Below, piece by piece: positions 9,971 through 22,489 of a DNA stretch of 62,000 nt. A model generated the notes under the pieces. That model saw only the letters and a list, made by a program, of their open reading frames with translations. It made no database searches and was not told where the DNA came from. Location of the stretch: positions 3,978,254-4,040,253 of the forward strand of contig NC_049994.1 of the NCBI RefSeq assembly GCF_000003815.2. The letters are read 5' to 3'. Made by a program: the position numbers and the translations under genes. Origin of the DNA: Branchiostoma floridae. Taxonomy: Eukaryota > Chordata > Leptocardii > Amphioxiformes > Branchiostomatidae. Each line of letters starts with the position of its first letter. The stretch's first letter is position 1.

Positions 9971-11091
9971 GTGCCCGCTCCTTCTGCGCATTTGCTAATC
10001 TTTCCCAAGTCTCATCAGATGAACTCGCGGCAGTAAACAGTATGAAATTATACCCGCCTAAGGCATGCAGCTACCGCATGTTGTTAAATAGCCTCCCTGT
10101 AGTCTTCTTATTGGACTGGGATTCAAGCTGATATTGCACAAAAACAGCTCGAGGCCAAACAGTAAAGAAATGCAATTCAGAAATCTTTTTGCTAGATCCC
10201 AGGTATTGATATATATCAAGTGGTAGGGTTTGGAAAAATGATATGTAAAATGATATGTTAATGTGCATATCTTTGTTAATCGTTTCCATTAGTCTCAGGA
10301 AATTGTTATACTTTTGTTGTGTCAATATAGGTTATTGTACGTTGGTTGTTGTTTTGTATGTTGAAAAAAAAACAATAAATGTTTTAAGTCGGTTTTGTGG
10401 CTGCCTTGACAATCTGTATGTGGCACGGTTGAAATGAATAAATAACTTGGATGGAGTACCAAATTTTCATTGCTTCTTCAAAGGAAAATAAGAAGCCTTA
10501 TTTCGATACTTGTTTAACTTAATGCGCATGTGGGATGTTCTAAAACACACTTATTCAACAGTCTCATAGTTGATTCATTCAACAACTCAAAACAACTGAA
10601 AAATTTTACAATCTGGCAACTTCTGGTATCTATAGCTCTGATTTTATTAGTGTTGTTTTGAATTTGTTTTGTCCAATATCTATGCATGACTTTCATGATA
10701 GATCATTGTGTTTACGGAATTTGAGTAGGGACGTCTATAATACTTGTAATTGATGACGAAATTAATGCAACATTGATTTTATTTGTGTATCTGCTAGGTA
10801 ATTGGAAAATAAGATACTAAGCTGAACTTCAAAACAAAATTTCCCAATCCTCTATTTCCCACTAGATGTAATATTCCGTCTTTTTACAAGTCTAAGCAAT
10901 CCGATTTCACTCAAGAAGACATCATTACCAAGCAATCGTAAAATATGAAGGCATAGCCTATCAAAATGAAGCAATTTTATGATGCCATCCCGTTTAATAT
11001 ATTTTAAACTATGTGTTTTACCCCCCAAATCATAAACTGAATGTTATAGAACAACAGTAGGTATTGCTGACGGCCGTAATTTTGTACCCAT
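9971..11091. other. No gene recognised
   Basis: AT-rich sequence. 10340-10445 has two AATAAAT-type ends that could be old retroposon tails. Nothing else is supported. Confidence 0.5.
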
Positions 11092-11104
11092 CTTGGCAAA
11101 GTGC

Positions 11105-11384
11105 GTAGCCGGTGCAATGGCCTTGTGGGTAAAGTATCCGCCTTGCATTCGGATGGTCGTGAGTTCGATCCCGGCGGAGTCATACCAAAGACTTTATAAA
11201 TGGTACATGCTGCTTTCTCTGCTTAGCACTCAGCATTCGGGAAAGAGTATGGAAGTTGAACACACACTACTACCAGTGGACTAGCCCCCTGCTGTAGTGA
11301 TTGTGTGGCCCAGGGCAAATGAAACAGAGATGGGCACCGCCCTATGCGCCATCTTGGCGCGGGAAGGGTTTAACTTTTAACTAA
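11105..11384 (+). mobile_element. Complete tRNA-derived SINE (family B) with 13-bp target duplication
   Basis: A-box TGGCCTTGTGGGTA lies at about 11118-11131 and B-box GAGTTCGATCC at 11161-11171, both close to the Pol III consensus. The body has no coding capacity and ends in a short AACTTTTAACTA tail. CTTGGCAAAGTGC flanks it perfectly at 11092-11104 and 11385-11397, which is a target-site duplication of LINE-type retrotransposition. This is the best preserved SINE in the window. Confidence 0.9.
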
Positions 11385-11397
11385 CTTGGCAAAGTGC

Positions 11398-12180
11398 CCG
11401 TATGTAAGATTTACGACATATTTGCCAGTCAGGACAGCTGGTTTCCTTGTATGCAACATTATAGAGCCACGATATGCATAATTCAAGATATAAATGTTAT
11501 TTATCGCTCACAATCCTTTAAAAAAGGGTAACGGATTTCCATCTTAAGTGTTAACGACAATTTAACGTTTTACGGCAATGTAAATCATAGCTTGACCTTG
11601 ACCTTTCTCGTGCCATAACCCAAGCCATCACTTGCAGAAAGTTTGGTTGTATTCGGAAAATTTTAGTTTCATTTTTTTTTTACACAGAGAAGAATATGGA
11701 AGTTTTAGAGGTATATACATTGGCTAAACGAAAAAAAATATTATCAAACAAAAACGAGATCTATGTGAACCAATCACAATGCAAAATGTAGAATACGTCA
11801 CCATCCGTGATGACGTCAGTAAGGGACGCCGAGCAGACGACATGACATTTTGTCAATGAAGGTCAAAGACCTCGACAAATGTCAGTGTGTTGTGCAGTGA
11901 TACGCTTCGTTGTGGCTGGCTTTTGACGACAGCTTAGGTCTTTACATTTAGCCTCGTACGTGTGCAAGTGAATATCACGAGGAAACACATTTAAGTTTTG
12001 TTGCAACAGCGATGAGTAGAAAAATATGCACTCTGAATTCAAAAGTCTATCTTACGTAACCAAAATTCATGTTTGTACGTTATTATATATTTGTCATCTA
12101 GACTTAATTACAGTACAATAGGCAAACACGAATGAATAGTTATTTTAGATACGACATTGCAAAATCTGTTGAATAAAAGC
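11398..12180. other. No gene recognised
   Basis: Contains a GATGACGTCAG CRE-like site near 11811 and an AT-rich stretch. No supported coding sequence. Confidence 0.5.
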
Positions 12181-12300
12181 TAGAAAATAACAATAACATG
12201 TCAGTGACAAAAAATACAAAAAAAGTTCTGCTGCAGTACCAAGGTTAGCCACCAGAGGGCCCAAAATCAACCTTGACCTTTTGTCAAATACAGTCAACCC
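12180..12300. repeat. Dispersed repeat copy, paired with 60540-60665
   Basis: AACAATAACA, then AAGTTCTGCTGCAGTACCA, then AGCCACCAGAG and CCTTGACCTTT, align in order with the copy near 60540. It is a short non-autonomous repeat of unknown class. Confidence 0.65.
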
Positions 12301-13240
12301 AGTTGCTTTGAACATGCGTATACACAGACACAGACAAGATATTAAACAGACACAAAGTAAAAGATTTTTCACGACGGTAATAATACGTAGAGGGCGATGT
12401 ACAGTGAATGGTATGGTGGGTACGTAGGTGCACGATTAAAACAATGCATGACGAAACCGCATGACCGATGCACCGCCGGCGCGGAGTGATCGCCGGTAAC
12501 CCGCCCACGTTCCCTTCCCCCACCAGTATCTATGTAATACAGGTTTCCGGAGACGACCGCAATTCTTCACTATCAAAAACACACCCATCGTCGAGCGGCG
12601 TGTTCAAGGCAAGCTTTAATGTCTTTCGGGACGCCTCTTGATAAAAGACTTAGCGTGGGCGTGGAATTCTATTTGAAAGGTTAAGATGTGCTGCGAAAGA
12701 AGCGTGAAAAAGCGAAGAGTGGAGAAAGTTTTGGGGATTGACTAACGTAATGATTCCGCTTTAGAAGCTTTGGGAAGGCACGCATGCATGATTCGTTGTT
12801 TCGGTTGAAAGCTAACAGGAAGCTGACTTTGAACTTCACTCTGACCTTGCTCAACGCGGCATGGTGCTTTCATTTATGTCCTGTGGTCGTCATCATTTTT
12901 CCATTCGTTATAGGGACTATTCGTGTTATGGTTATAGTTAAGGACCTAGATAATAAAGACATGCAAATGTGGCATTCTAATGCACATTAATACAATGTTT
13001 TATAATAAACACGTTCCATTATGTGTATTTTCAACATGATTTATGGATGTCGATATATTGCTCTTGGTTGTACACTTATTTGGGTTGTGAGTAACGCACC
13101 AAAATGTCAGTAAAACGTATTCTTATCAAGTAACACCATTTTCTCCATTTCTATTCTATAAGCTGCTCTATTTGCTCAGACTAGTGCAAATTTCCACATT
13201 GGCCAATTCAGCCTAGGAACGTATTTGACTACGGACATAC
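12301..13240. other. No gene recognised
   Basis: A GC-richer pocket lies at 12440-12550 and AT-rich sequence elsewhere. No frame with recognisable domains. Confidence 0.5.
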
Positions 13241-13264
13241 ACCAAAAAAGACAGACCGAAAACA

Positions 13265-14712
13265 ATACCTCCGTTTTAACGGAGGTAACAAGGCCTCTCT
13301 CTCTCTATATATATATATATCATCGCGTCTGGTGAATGTCCGATGCAGAAAAAGCCCAACACAAAACAAAATCTCTCCGTTTTTACGGAGGTGTCAACGC
13401 TACTCTACTGCAACATTGTCTGGTCATTCATATCAGATGCAGATGAGTCACATTATATTTACGTTATATCACCCGTCCATTGTGATGGCGTATTTAGAAA
13501 TACAGAAAAATTATGTAGTACACAAAGAAACACAGACAGACAGGCCGCAAACAGTACCTCCATTGTACGGAGGTAAAAGCTACTTCAATAGATATCTCGA
13601 CGTCTGGCCATATGCAAATTAGCCATGATGTTAGTTTATCACCCTTTATTTGTGATGGAGTAGATCGTACGGAGTAAAACAAAAAACTACTTACAAACAG
13701 ACCAAAAACAGTTCCTCCATTATACGGAGGTAAAAAAAAAATCTCTGCTCTACTTCAAAAGATATCGCAATGTCTGGCCATGCCCGATGCAAATGTGCCA
13801 TGTTTCTTTATCACCCTTCCATTATGATGGAGTATTTAAACTACGTACACAAACAAACACAGACAGACAGACAGACAGACCAAAAACCGTATCTCCATTA
13901 TACGGAGGTAAAAACTCTGCTCTACTTCAAAAGATATCGCAATGTCTGGCCATGCCCGATGCAAATGAGTCATGTTACTTTTATCACCCGTCCATTTTGC
14001 TGGAGTATTTAAACTACGTACACAAAGAAACACAGACAGACAGACAGACCAAATACCGTATCTCAATTATACGGAGGTAAAAACTCTGCTCTACTTCAAA
14101 AGATATCGCAACGTCTGGCCATGTCCGATACAAATGAGCCATGTTACTTTATCACCCTTCCATTATGATGGATGTATTTAAACTACGTACACAAACAAAC
14201 ACAGACAGACAGACAGACAAACCAAATACCGTATCTCCATTATACGGAGGTAAAAACTCTGCTCTACTTCAAAAGATATCGCAATGTCTGGCCATACCCG
14301 ATGCAAATGAGTCATGAACTTTACTTTATCACCCTTCCATTTTGCTGGAGTATTTAAACTACGTACACAAAGAAACACAGACAGATAGACAGACAGACGG
14401 ACCAAAAACCGTATCTCAATTATACGGAGGTAAAAACTCTGCTCTACTTCAAATGATATCGCAACGTCTGGCCATGCCCGATACAAATGAGCCATGTTAC
14501 TTATAGTTATATCACCCGTCCATTTTGCTGGAGTATTTAAACTACGTACACAAAGAAACACAGACAGACAGACAGACCAAAAACCGTATCTCCATTATAC
14601 GGAGGTAAAAACTCTGCTCTACTTCAAAAGATATCGCAACGTCTGGCCATGCCCGATGCAAATGTGCCATGTTACTTTATAACCCGTCCATTTTGATGGA
14701 GTATCCTGTCCT
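13265..14712. repeat. GACA-bearing satellite, ~157-182-bp monomers
   Basis: The boundary string ACGGAGGT occurs at 13279, 13385, 13567, 13724, 13902, 14071, 14244, 14424 and 14599. Later monomers share TCTGCTCTACTTCAAA, GATATCGCAA, TGTCTGGCCATGCCCGAT, ATTTAAACTACGTACACAAA and a (CAGA)n/(GACA)n tract. Each boundary can form a small hairpin (CTCC..TACGGAG). Units between about 13731 and 14430 alternate between two types: TTATGATGG with CAAACAAACAC, and TTTTGCTGG with CAAAGAAACAC. Long overlapping frames on both strands are products of the repeat and not genes. Confidence 0.95.
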
Positions 14713-16380
14713 CAGCCGGCCCGGTCCTGTTAGAAACCCTGTCTGTGCGATGCTCTATAATCTCTACACTGTCAGGCAATTCCTCATCGCTGAAGAGACA
14801 AGGACGGGGGTGTCAGGGAATGACTTCATGAGCCAGACTGGGGAATTATGATCTCAAGATTAAACTTTCAGCGGCAGATGTTTAGCTGGAGGGTCGAATG
14901 TGTTATCACGGATATACCAAACGGTGTCAATCAATAAACTACCTTGAACTTGCAAAATGCATTTGATGAGCTGTCGTCGGGGGTATGGGGTGGGGGTTCT
15001 AAGTTTAATGGTAAGGGATCTGTCATATGTCGCACGATTTTTGTCGTACGACCACAGATTGGAGGTTTTCTTGGGATAGTTGGGAATGTGTCGTATACAA
15101 TTCGTCTGTCGTCTTACAGAAAAGTGATGTCTTTGATACTTGTCGGTGGTTACTTTTGCTGGACTGCACCAAACTGCGCTAGGAAATAAGACTCAAATAC
15201 TTTAAAAGAAAAAAAAAATTAGTGGTAAAAAATGTACAGTGACGGAACATAGGTAAATATTTTGTGCCGGTGTGCAAATTCAAATCAAAAATAAATACAT
15301 GCCTTGCGTTCTGCAACACGTTTCGAATACGTGGCGTACTTTGGCACCGTCCTATGAAATACCTACTTTAGGTGTTATTTGTCATAATAAGAACCTTATT
15401 ATAAGCACATAACTGAAACTGTGTCGAGATTTGTGTCGAGAATATTGCTACAGTTGAGATGAAATGCGGCCGTCTCGGGGGCAAATATGCATGTGTCATA
15501 AAACTCACACGCCACAAAATTGCCACCTACGTCACAACTTGTCAGCCCGCCTTGACAAATAGCCATCATTATCTCGTACTCCGCTGACATGTGATTATTC
15601 ACTCCCCGCTTCTTTCCTTTCGGCTGCAGAGGCACGATGATAATTTCACCGCGGCTCCTGGATCCCCGTCTCCCCAGCGACGCTTTCAAAGTCACAGCCA
15701 AAGCGGAACCGATGCCAAGAAAATGTCAGGAGACATGTGATTGGATGTTAGAGAGAGAAGACGCACTATCCATTAAAAGCGGAGCTACATCAAGGAGTCA
15801 ACTCTCTGGCAATTTGGCCGGTAGTGGTGTTTGCGCACTCTTGGTATCTACCGGCGCAGCTTGATGTATAATTTGTTTTACAGACCAAGCGAGCTCAACT
15901 ACAGAGGAGACATGCCATCAGAGCTCTGCAGTTTGGCAGCTCGGTGTAAGCCTAGGAACTGTTGGGTCTCTCTCGAAGGCTTTCTTTGTGAAGACTTACA
16001 TAACTGGTGTTCACTTGCGGCAGATCTCCATTAGCTTTCAAGGGCGCAGACTCAAATACAGACAGCCATAAAACGAACCTGATGGAGAGCCAAGAGAAAT
16101 ACTGAAGTTCCAATAAAAAAAACTGCCTCTTTGAAATACAATTGGAAAACAGACAAAAACTTTCTCGCGAAGATTTGCCCGTGCGGTGGTTGTATAACTA
16201 ACTAACTAATTGATATCTCTATGCAGGTAGATTGTCATCCTTATAAAGTTTTTTTGTCGATTTTAAAGCATCTACTATTAATATGCCATCTCTCTTTGTC
16301 AATTGTTACCTTTGACAAAAGTTATTTTTCGGTCCGGCGGAGTGACAGAGGATGCAGGCAATGGATGGCAATATGGATGT
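14713..16380. other. No gene recognised; one dispersed-repeat phrase
   Basis: 15030-15085 (CGCACGA, GTCGTACGAC, TTCTTGGGATAGT) shares phrases with 40185-40262. An AATAAACTACC tail-like string lies near 14935. 15600-15850 is GC-richer and open in several frames, but no domain was recognised. Confidence 0.5.
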
Positions 16381-16394
16381 TCATGATTCTTGGC

Positions 16395-16740
16395 AGGTGA
16401 GCAAATGTTGAGGAGTCAAAGGTCAAGTTTAAGAATAGGCCTTCTGGCGGGTTTCTAGGTTACTACAGCTGAACCTTTGTGTTTATTTGAGAACAGAATG
16501 ACTAGTAACTCAAGATGCTGTGTATGGATTATGATGAAATTTAGTAGGTGGGTAGGGTTGATAAAAGGAAGTTCACGTTAAAGAAGGGGCCTTCTGGCGG
16601 GTTTCTAAGCTACTGCAGCACCCTTTTCTGTTTGTTGGTTTGCTTTTGACCAGCATAACTCAAGATGCTGTAAACTAATCGTAATGAAACTTAGAAGATG
16701 AGTAGGGTTAATGAAAAGGAAGGTCAAGTTCGACAATGGG
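16395..16740. repeat. Two tandem copies (~170 bp) of a dispersed repeat
   Basis: CCTTCTGGCGGGTTTCTA occurs near 16441 and 16590, and ATAACTCAAGATGCTGT or a close variant follows each. A more diverged relative lies at 46240-46440 (AAGGTCAAGGTCAATTTTGG, CCTCCTGGTGGCGG). Confidence 0.75.
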
Positions 16741-18360
16741 TCTTCTATTGTATATGGATGTCTTCCAGGACCAACTGTAAAGAAGCATTTTGCACTAGAA
16801 TATGCTTCCTTTGCTAAAGAAAACATGAATGAATAAATTGATAAATGTTTAAGCTTTATATGAGTTTAAACTTTGCATAAACGAGATATTTAAACACCCA
16901 TATTCCTGGACCTAGTAATCTAGTCATTTTGCAAGCTTCATATATGATATGATTTTACCAAATGATACTTACCAAAGTAAGTAATATATAATCAGTTGAC
17001 AACTTAAAACATGGGTGACATCAACAGACAGGACCAACCGCCGCAAGCTCCGGGGACACATGGAGAGATCGATAGCTACAAGCTCGCCGTATCATGTCAG
17101 CATGCATAATCTGACAGCTGTCCCCTGTACCAGAATACACCAGGGAATCTTGTCAACAAGGTCTTCTTCGTTATACCCCTGTCCAATCATCCACAATCTT
17201 TGGGCGCATCGATCGAAGATTGGCCATATTTAAGATCGCCGAAGGGTTGCGCGTATTTTTCACCCGAAAACCGTCTCTGTCATATAGGATAGTCTTTATT
17301 GACACGACAAAAGTACAGCGACTTCCGTAATTTCTACATGTATAACAGCTACTTACAGTATAAGTAAACACACATATATGGATATCTATAGGTATGAATA
17401 AATCAACATATAGGGTCTAGCTTGTCATTTACACTATTGGTGCTATGGTATAAACATTCATGGATATATTTGCATATAAGCCATACTCTGTACCTTGTAC
17501 AATTGTTGTGCAATGAAGTTATTATTATAAGCGAGGCTCGGGCGATTGCCGCAGAGTCGTCGTCCGATCGATTTCCGCCAAATGTGACAAGGGTACTACA
17601 CAACCTTCTTTTGATTCTTCCGTAAACGTTTCGACGACAAAATGTCGCCTTCAACAGTATAAAATGAAACAATTACTATCGGTGCGATATCGTTGAAATG
17701 TGTACGAAAGAATTGAAAGAAGGTTGTGTAACGAAGAAGACTTTGTTGAATTGATCTACCAACCAGATGAAACTATTTACGGATCAGGGAATCTTCTCAG
17801 GACAGGACCGCGTCATGATCTGTCTCAACACGTTCCCTCAAGTACAGTTTGAATTGATTTATCAAAACAATACTTTTCATTTTTAAATCTTCACTGAAAG
17901 ACAAGATAGAAGGAACTTTATCGGCATTACCATTTGTACTGTTCTTCATTTGAATTACCGCTAATTTACAATGTCTTAAAGGTTTCTAAAGTGTTAAAAG
18001 TTAAGCTGAATAGATGTGAACAAAATACAGAATTGACATTATGCGATTTGCGATAGACAAACAAATGAAATCATAGAGAAACATTTACACAAATAAACCT
18101 TTGTTCAGTTAGAATCGTTTAAGAACTTTGCTGTGAAACGGTTTTTTTGGTAGAAGAATGGTAGTTTTAGTATCTCTGTTATACATTTTGTTGAAATGGG
18201 TATGGTTTCATTAGAATTCGCAATTTTCTCTAGAACTATCGTAAAAAGGAAGTGATTGCCACCAATTATACTTTAGGCGCAATCTCACTAAGTATCGTTA
18301 ACAATGTTTACGCCTACAATACAGGTAGATAAACAGAGGTTAGGTGTGGCATGTCGTCTA
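16741..18360. other. No gene recognised
   Basis: Moderately AT-rich sequence with no repeats that I could pair and no supported exon. A short GC-richer stretch at 17530-17600 is open on both strands but unassigned. Confidence 0.5.
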
Positions 18361-18429
18361 GTGTAATATAACCGGCTGCTGCCGCGCCGCGTGCCTGCGA
18401 AGCTTGTGTGTTACGCGGAAGGGCGGTTA

Positions 18430-18500
18430 TACAGGTGTGACAGCGAGATCGCTAGCGTTTTCGCCCCCCTTTAGCGTTTTCGCCCCCCCCCCCCCCAAGA
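18430..18500. repeat. Half-copy of the CGAGATCGCTAG foldback family
   Basis: GCGAGATCGCTAGCG is followed by TTTTCGCCCCCC, TTAGCGTTTTCGCC and a 14-base C run at 18483-18496. The same words build the large palindromes at 19303 and 19657. Confidence 0.7.
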
Positions 18501-18984
18501 GCAGCTGGTTACTACATATTACAGGTGCGCTACCTGGTACTATACTGCACCTGGGGAGTAACGTATATGGTGTGTTACCTGGTACCTATATGGCACCTTA
18601 TTACCGTACCGTAAGATGTCATACCTCGAAAGTCGATACTATATTGTTCGGTGCAAACATGACATTGAAATGAAAAAGACATTTTTTTGCAGCTGAGGTG
18701 GCATAAAAACAGTGCTACTGCGAACGTATGAATCAACACCGTTTTCAATCATTTCCAAAGCACTAACAAAAACACACGTGAATAATAGTTTCACATTATA
18801 AACACTATCTACGTGCAAGTTGATATAGCTGTTGCTAAATTCTACACAAACACTGGTAAAGTACCAGTCTTAAGAAACACGGGTAAATGCATCAGTTCCT
18901 AAATACTAGAAAAAACAGTCATGTTGGAGGTGAAGATATCCCTTGGCCAGGTGCTTATACCAAAATGTGCGTTATTCTAATTAA

Positions 18985-19028
18985 TACCTAATATTTGCAT
19001 AATTAATAAAGACTAAAGACTAAAGAAT
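18985..19028 (+). mobile_element. LINE-like 3' tail
   Basis: CATAATTAATAAAGACTAAAG with the GACTAAA unit repeated, resembling an L2-type polyadenylation signal and tandem tail. Upstream extent unknown. Confidence 0.45.
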
Positions 19029-19302
19029 TAATATAGTTCTTTTGTGGTCACTTCATGGTAGAGACTTCATATTGGAGATATATAGGTTGCTTGAGGACAG
19101 GTGAATACAATGAAATACATCTTATGTCAAGACTCAGGTATATGCAATAATGGGAATACAAGGGACCCAACCCTCCTTGTCTGAAACAAGTTCAACTATC
19201 TTATTACCATGTAATTACGTTAATATTGATACTATGAATGGAGTTATGTATCAAACTCGTGTACTTATATCATTCTGAAACTGCATTTTGTGATTTATAC
19301 CA

Positions 19303-19556
19303 ATCAACTTCTAAAATGTCATGTAAACCCGTTTTTTTGGGGGGGGCGAAATCGCAAAAGGGGGGCCAGGTAGGGGGGCGAGATCACTAGCCGGGGAGGG
19401 CGAGATCGCTAGTGATTTCGCCCCGGGGGGGGGGGGGGCGAAAACACTAGCGATCTCGCCCTCCCCGGGTAGGGATCTCGCCCCCCTACCTGGGCCCCCT
19501 TTTGCGATTTCGCCCCCCCCAAAAAAACGGGTTTACATGATATTTTAAAAGTTGAT
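19303..19556. repeat. Long GC-rich palindrome, ~120-bp arms, ending at a gap
   Basis: The left arm runs from ATCAACTT at 19303 to about 19424. The right arm runs from about 19439 to AAGTTGAT at 19556. The arms are nearly perfect reverse complements and include GTAAACCCG, a G8/C8 run, GCGAAATCGCAAAA and CGAGATCGCTAGTG. The centre is a G15-type run. The N gap begins immediately at the arm end. Confidence 0.93.
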
Positions 19557-19656
19557 NNNNNNNNNNNNNNNNNNNNNNNNNNNNNNNNNNNNNNNNNNNN
19601 NNNNNNNNNNNNNNNNNNNNNNNNNNNNNNNNNNNNNNNNNNNNNNNNNNNNNNNN
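19557..19656. other. Assembly gap (100 N)
   Basis: A round 100-base N run, probably a placeholder of unknown true size, lying between two palindromes. Confidence 0.99.
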
Positions 19657-19740
19657 ATATATGTATATATACCCCTAGCCGGGGAGGGCGAGATCACTAG
19701 CGATCTCGCCCTCCCCGGCTAGGGGTATATATACATATAT
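19657..19740. repeat. Perfect palindrome: 39-bp arms, 6-base loop
   Basis: The left arm 19657-19695 begins ATATATGTATATATACCCC and ends GGGCGAGATC. The loop ACTAGC is at 19696-19701. The right arm 19702-19740 is its exact reverse complement. It shares CCGGGGAGGGCGAGATC with the palindrome before the gap. Confidence 0.97.
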
Positions 19741-20175
19741 ACAAACGTATCCAAACAGAGATAATACCGATGCTTATGGCAACGATTCATAATCAGTCAA
19801 ATGATACAAAATGTAAGGCCCTTCTTTTTCAGTTGTTGCGCTTATCTTCAGAGTTTTATGTATCATTTCCCTCGACAAGTCTGATAGATGTAACTATGCC
19901 TGTCATAATGACCAAACTAACAGTTCATAAATGGAAACACATGTAGTGCTAGAAAATACAACAAGAATCTAGAAAACAAGATGGCGTCAGGTCTTCTTTT
20001 GCCCCATTTGCTGTGGATGAAATTTAAAAGAAAGAAGGCTGAGATACTAGTAATCAGTACCACCGTGCAAAGGCTCCATTCGCTTTATCTCACCCAAATC
20101 TCGCGATATTTTCGTAAATCTCGCATGCATTTCTGCATAGCTGACGTCACCATCAACTGGCATACGCTAAAATGT

Positions 20176-20385
20176 AATTTCGTTTGTAGTTATGGAGAGG
20201 TTCTTTGAGCTGTGCCAGTTGACGTCACTATCAACTGGGATACCCAAAAGAAAGGGAATTTCGTTTGTGGCAATGGAGAGGTTCTTTGAGTTGTGCCAGC
20301 TAGGACGTCACTTTCAACTGGCATGCCCCAAAGAAAAGGAATTTCGTTTGTGGCAATGGAGAGGTTCTTTGAGCTGCGCCAGAAA
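20176..20385. repeat. Three-copy minisatellite, ~82-bp period
   Basis: AATTTCGTTTGT starts units at about 20176, 20259 and 20341. Each contains ATGGAGAGGTTCTTTGAG. The first two units carry GACGTCACT, a CRE-like site, within the unit. Frames across it reflect the repeat. Confidence 0.9.
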
Positions 20386-20735
20386 TGGCGTGGGCGGACA
20401 GGGTTTCGTATCTTATTAAATCTCGCGCTTGATCACGTGATTAGCATGAAAGGTCAATTCAATCAAGGGATAAGACGTTACTTAGGTGGTAATCTCGTGT
20501 TTTCACGATTCTGGCAGGCGTCACAGAGCTCTGCCGCCGCGCACAGCCGTCATTACGCCGGAAATGTCAGTACAGAGCAGGCATACTGCAGGTTTTCCAA
20601 GGGCATGGACAAATGCATAGAAATATACAACTGGAATATTTTCAAAAGCCTACATCAGTTAAACGATACAAGTAGGCCTTTTGTCAGCTGTGTTTAGGGC
20701 AAAGTTACGCTTTTTGAGATAGACAGACCTCCGTC

Positions 20736-21632
20736 TTAACCGTATGGTATGGGGGGAGGGGCTAAAATTGCCTACGCCAACTTTGACGTCGTATAACTCC
20801 CAAACGATTTGTGCTAGAACAACCAAAATCAATGAAATTTCCTAGAATATAGTTGGCAACAATCTAAAATAAATTAGAGTAAGTTTAATTTTTTCGTATT
20901 GCCATTGCAACGGGTTCATGACAGGGATATTTTACAAAAATCACTAAGTTTGGTTTAGAAATAGGATTTAAAGATTTTCTTGCCAAACTTCACTACACGT
21001 TTTCATATATCTTAAATTTGTAGCATATCCTAATGTGACATTTATTAACCTATATTCCTAACTTATGCTAATGTGATGACGTAATTGGTCAAAATCCAAG
21101 ATGGCTGACAATATCATTATGAAAAGTATAATCAGCTTATTTTCACTCGGATTTCATCAGTACTTGATACTTTCTTACAGAAAAACATTCGTATGAATGT
21201 AACTTTGTAACCCATTTTCATTGGATTTTAGAATTATATGTTGAAAATAATGTATATTAAGATATTTAAGGTTGATGATTCAAGATTGCGGATTGAAAAT
21301 GATAGCTAAAACATATATGACGTCAGACGTTGTTGTGGTGGCCTTTGACAACAGAAGTGTAAGAAGACTTAAAGGTTTATAAAAAAAACCTTTATTGTTA
21401 GCTTTTGGTGTGATTCATTTAATTATTCTGGGAATTTCCCATAATTTTGTCATTTTACGTCATAATGATATGAAAATTTCAGGTGTTACCCTGCGAATTT
21501 GGTGATACGAACACAGTAAGCCGTTTCGAAATTAAGAAGGGGGGCCGAATGAGACCCCCCCCCCCACCACCACCACCCACACACACACACAGGCCAGAAA
21601 GTGCCAAAAAAGTCCAGTCTGGATAGGGTTAA
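20736..21632. mobile_element. piggyBac-like MITE with TTAA flanks (897 bp)
   Basis: TTAA occurs at 20736-20739 and 21629-21632. The right terminus reads CTGGATAGGG before TTAA. The left end continues GGGGGGAGGGGCTAAAA then GCCAACTTTGACGT. The left end and its inner neighbour match the reverse complement of the shorter copy at 37190-37582. TTAA targets with CCCTATC-type ends are the hallmark of piggyBac elements. No transposase frame was seen. A low-complexity C13/(CCA)n/(CA)n tract lies at 21557-21592. Confidence 0.75.
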
Positions 21633-22480
21633 ATGAGAGTGGAGGTGTATATGTACTTTTTTATATATTCACTCAGGATGACCTTAACGACAATGATAGC
21701 TAACGGCAACTAGACACATTTTTCGTCTTAATTTTGTCTATTCATCGGTAAATAAAGTCTTTTATGCATATCTTATTCGTTTGTTTAACGAATTCAAGTG
21801 AGCTTGTAATGTATCACACAATTCAGCCTTGCTTGCGATGTTTTACGAATAAATCAGTCTCATTCTAAAAATAAAAGTATTCCTATATCTATCACGTTTC
21901 ATTTTGCAACTTTAATAGACGGGCAATTTTCCTTATTTCAGTGCTTAATACTGGCTTTTCTGATAGCCAGTATACCACACTCCTATAAACAAGTATCGAC
22001 CGACATTAGACGTTTTCCTACTGGATGAGACTGCTGCTTTGATGTAATTTTGTTTGTGATTGAAATTCGGAGTCGAAAAAGTGGGTCACAACGATTAGCA
22101 ACTGGCCGATAACACGAACCGAAGCGCGGCGCAATGTTTATAGATTACCACCATAATCCACTTCAAACACGTTCAACACAGTAATGTAATCCCTTCAGTG
22201 TAAAAATAGATAGAGGGTCACACTCGTAATTTCCTATATAAAACTAGTTGGTCACACTCTTTAAACTCCAATCAACGGTTGAATAATTCAGTTTGAATGA
22301 TTTCTATCATCTAAAGATGGATTTTAGATCTAAAATTGGCCACGTCAATCACGCTATAACCATTCGAACTCGTACAAACCTATCAACAAGGATTGCTATA
22401 GACATTCATACTTTAGGCGAACAGTCCAAGAACTAGAATATAGTACTATATACTACAAGCACAATATCAGAACTTTCAGG
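21633..22480. other. No gene recognised
   Basis: AT-rich sequence with no paired repeats identified. Confidence 0.5.
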
Positions 22481-22489
22481 GAAAGTTCA

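Noticed and set aside
11105-11180. Functional tRNA gene
   Set aside because: The A- and B-boxes are good, but the acceptor ends do not pair as a cloverleaf and the unit continues as a 280-bp SINE with target duplications.
13770-14682. Overlapping open frames on both strands containing repeated QTDRQT-type peptide
   Set aside because: They follow the satellite period exactly and exist in several frames at once, so they are products of the repeat and not a protein family.
20192-20697. Frames with a repeated MERFFEL peptide
   Set aside because: They lie within a three-copy minisatellite, and the peptide repeats only because the DNA does.
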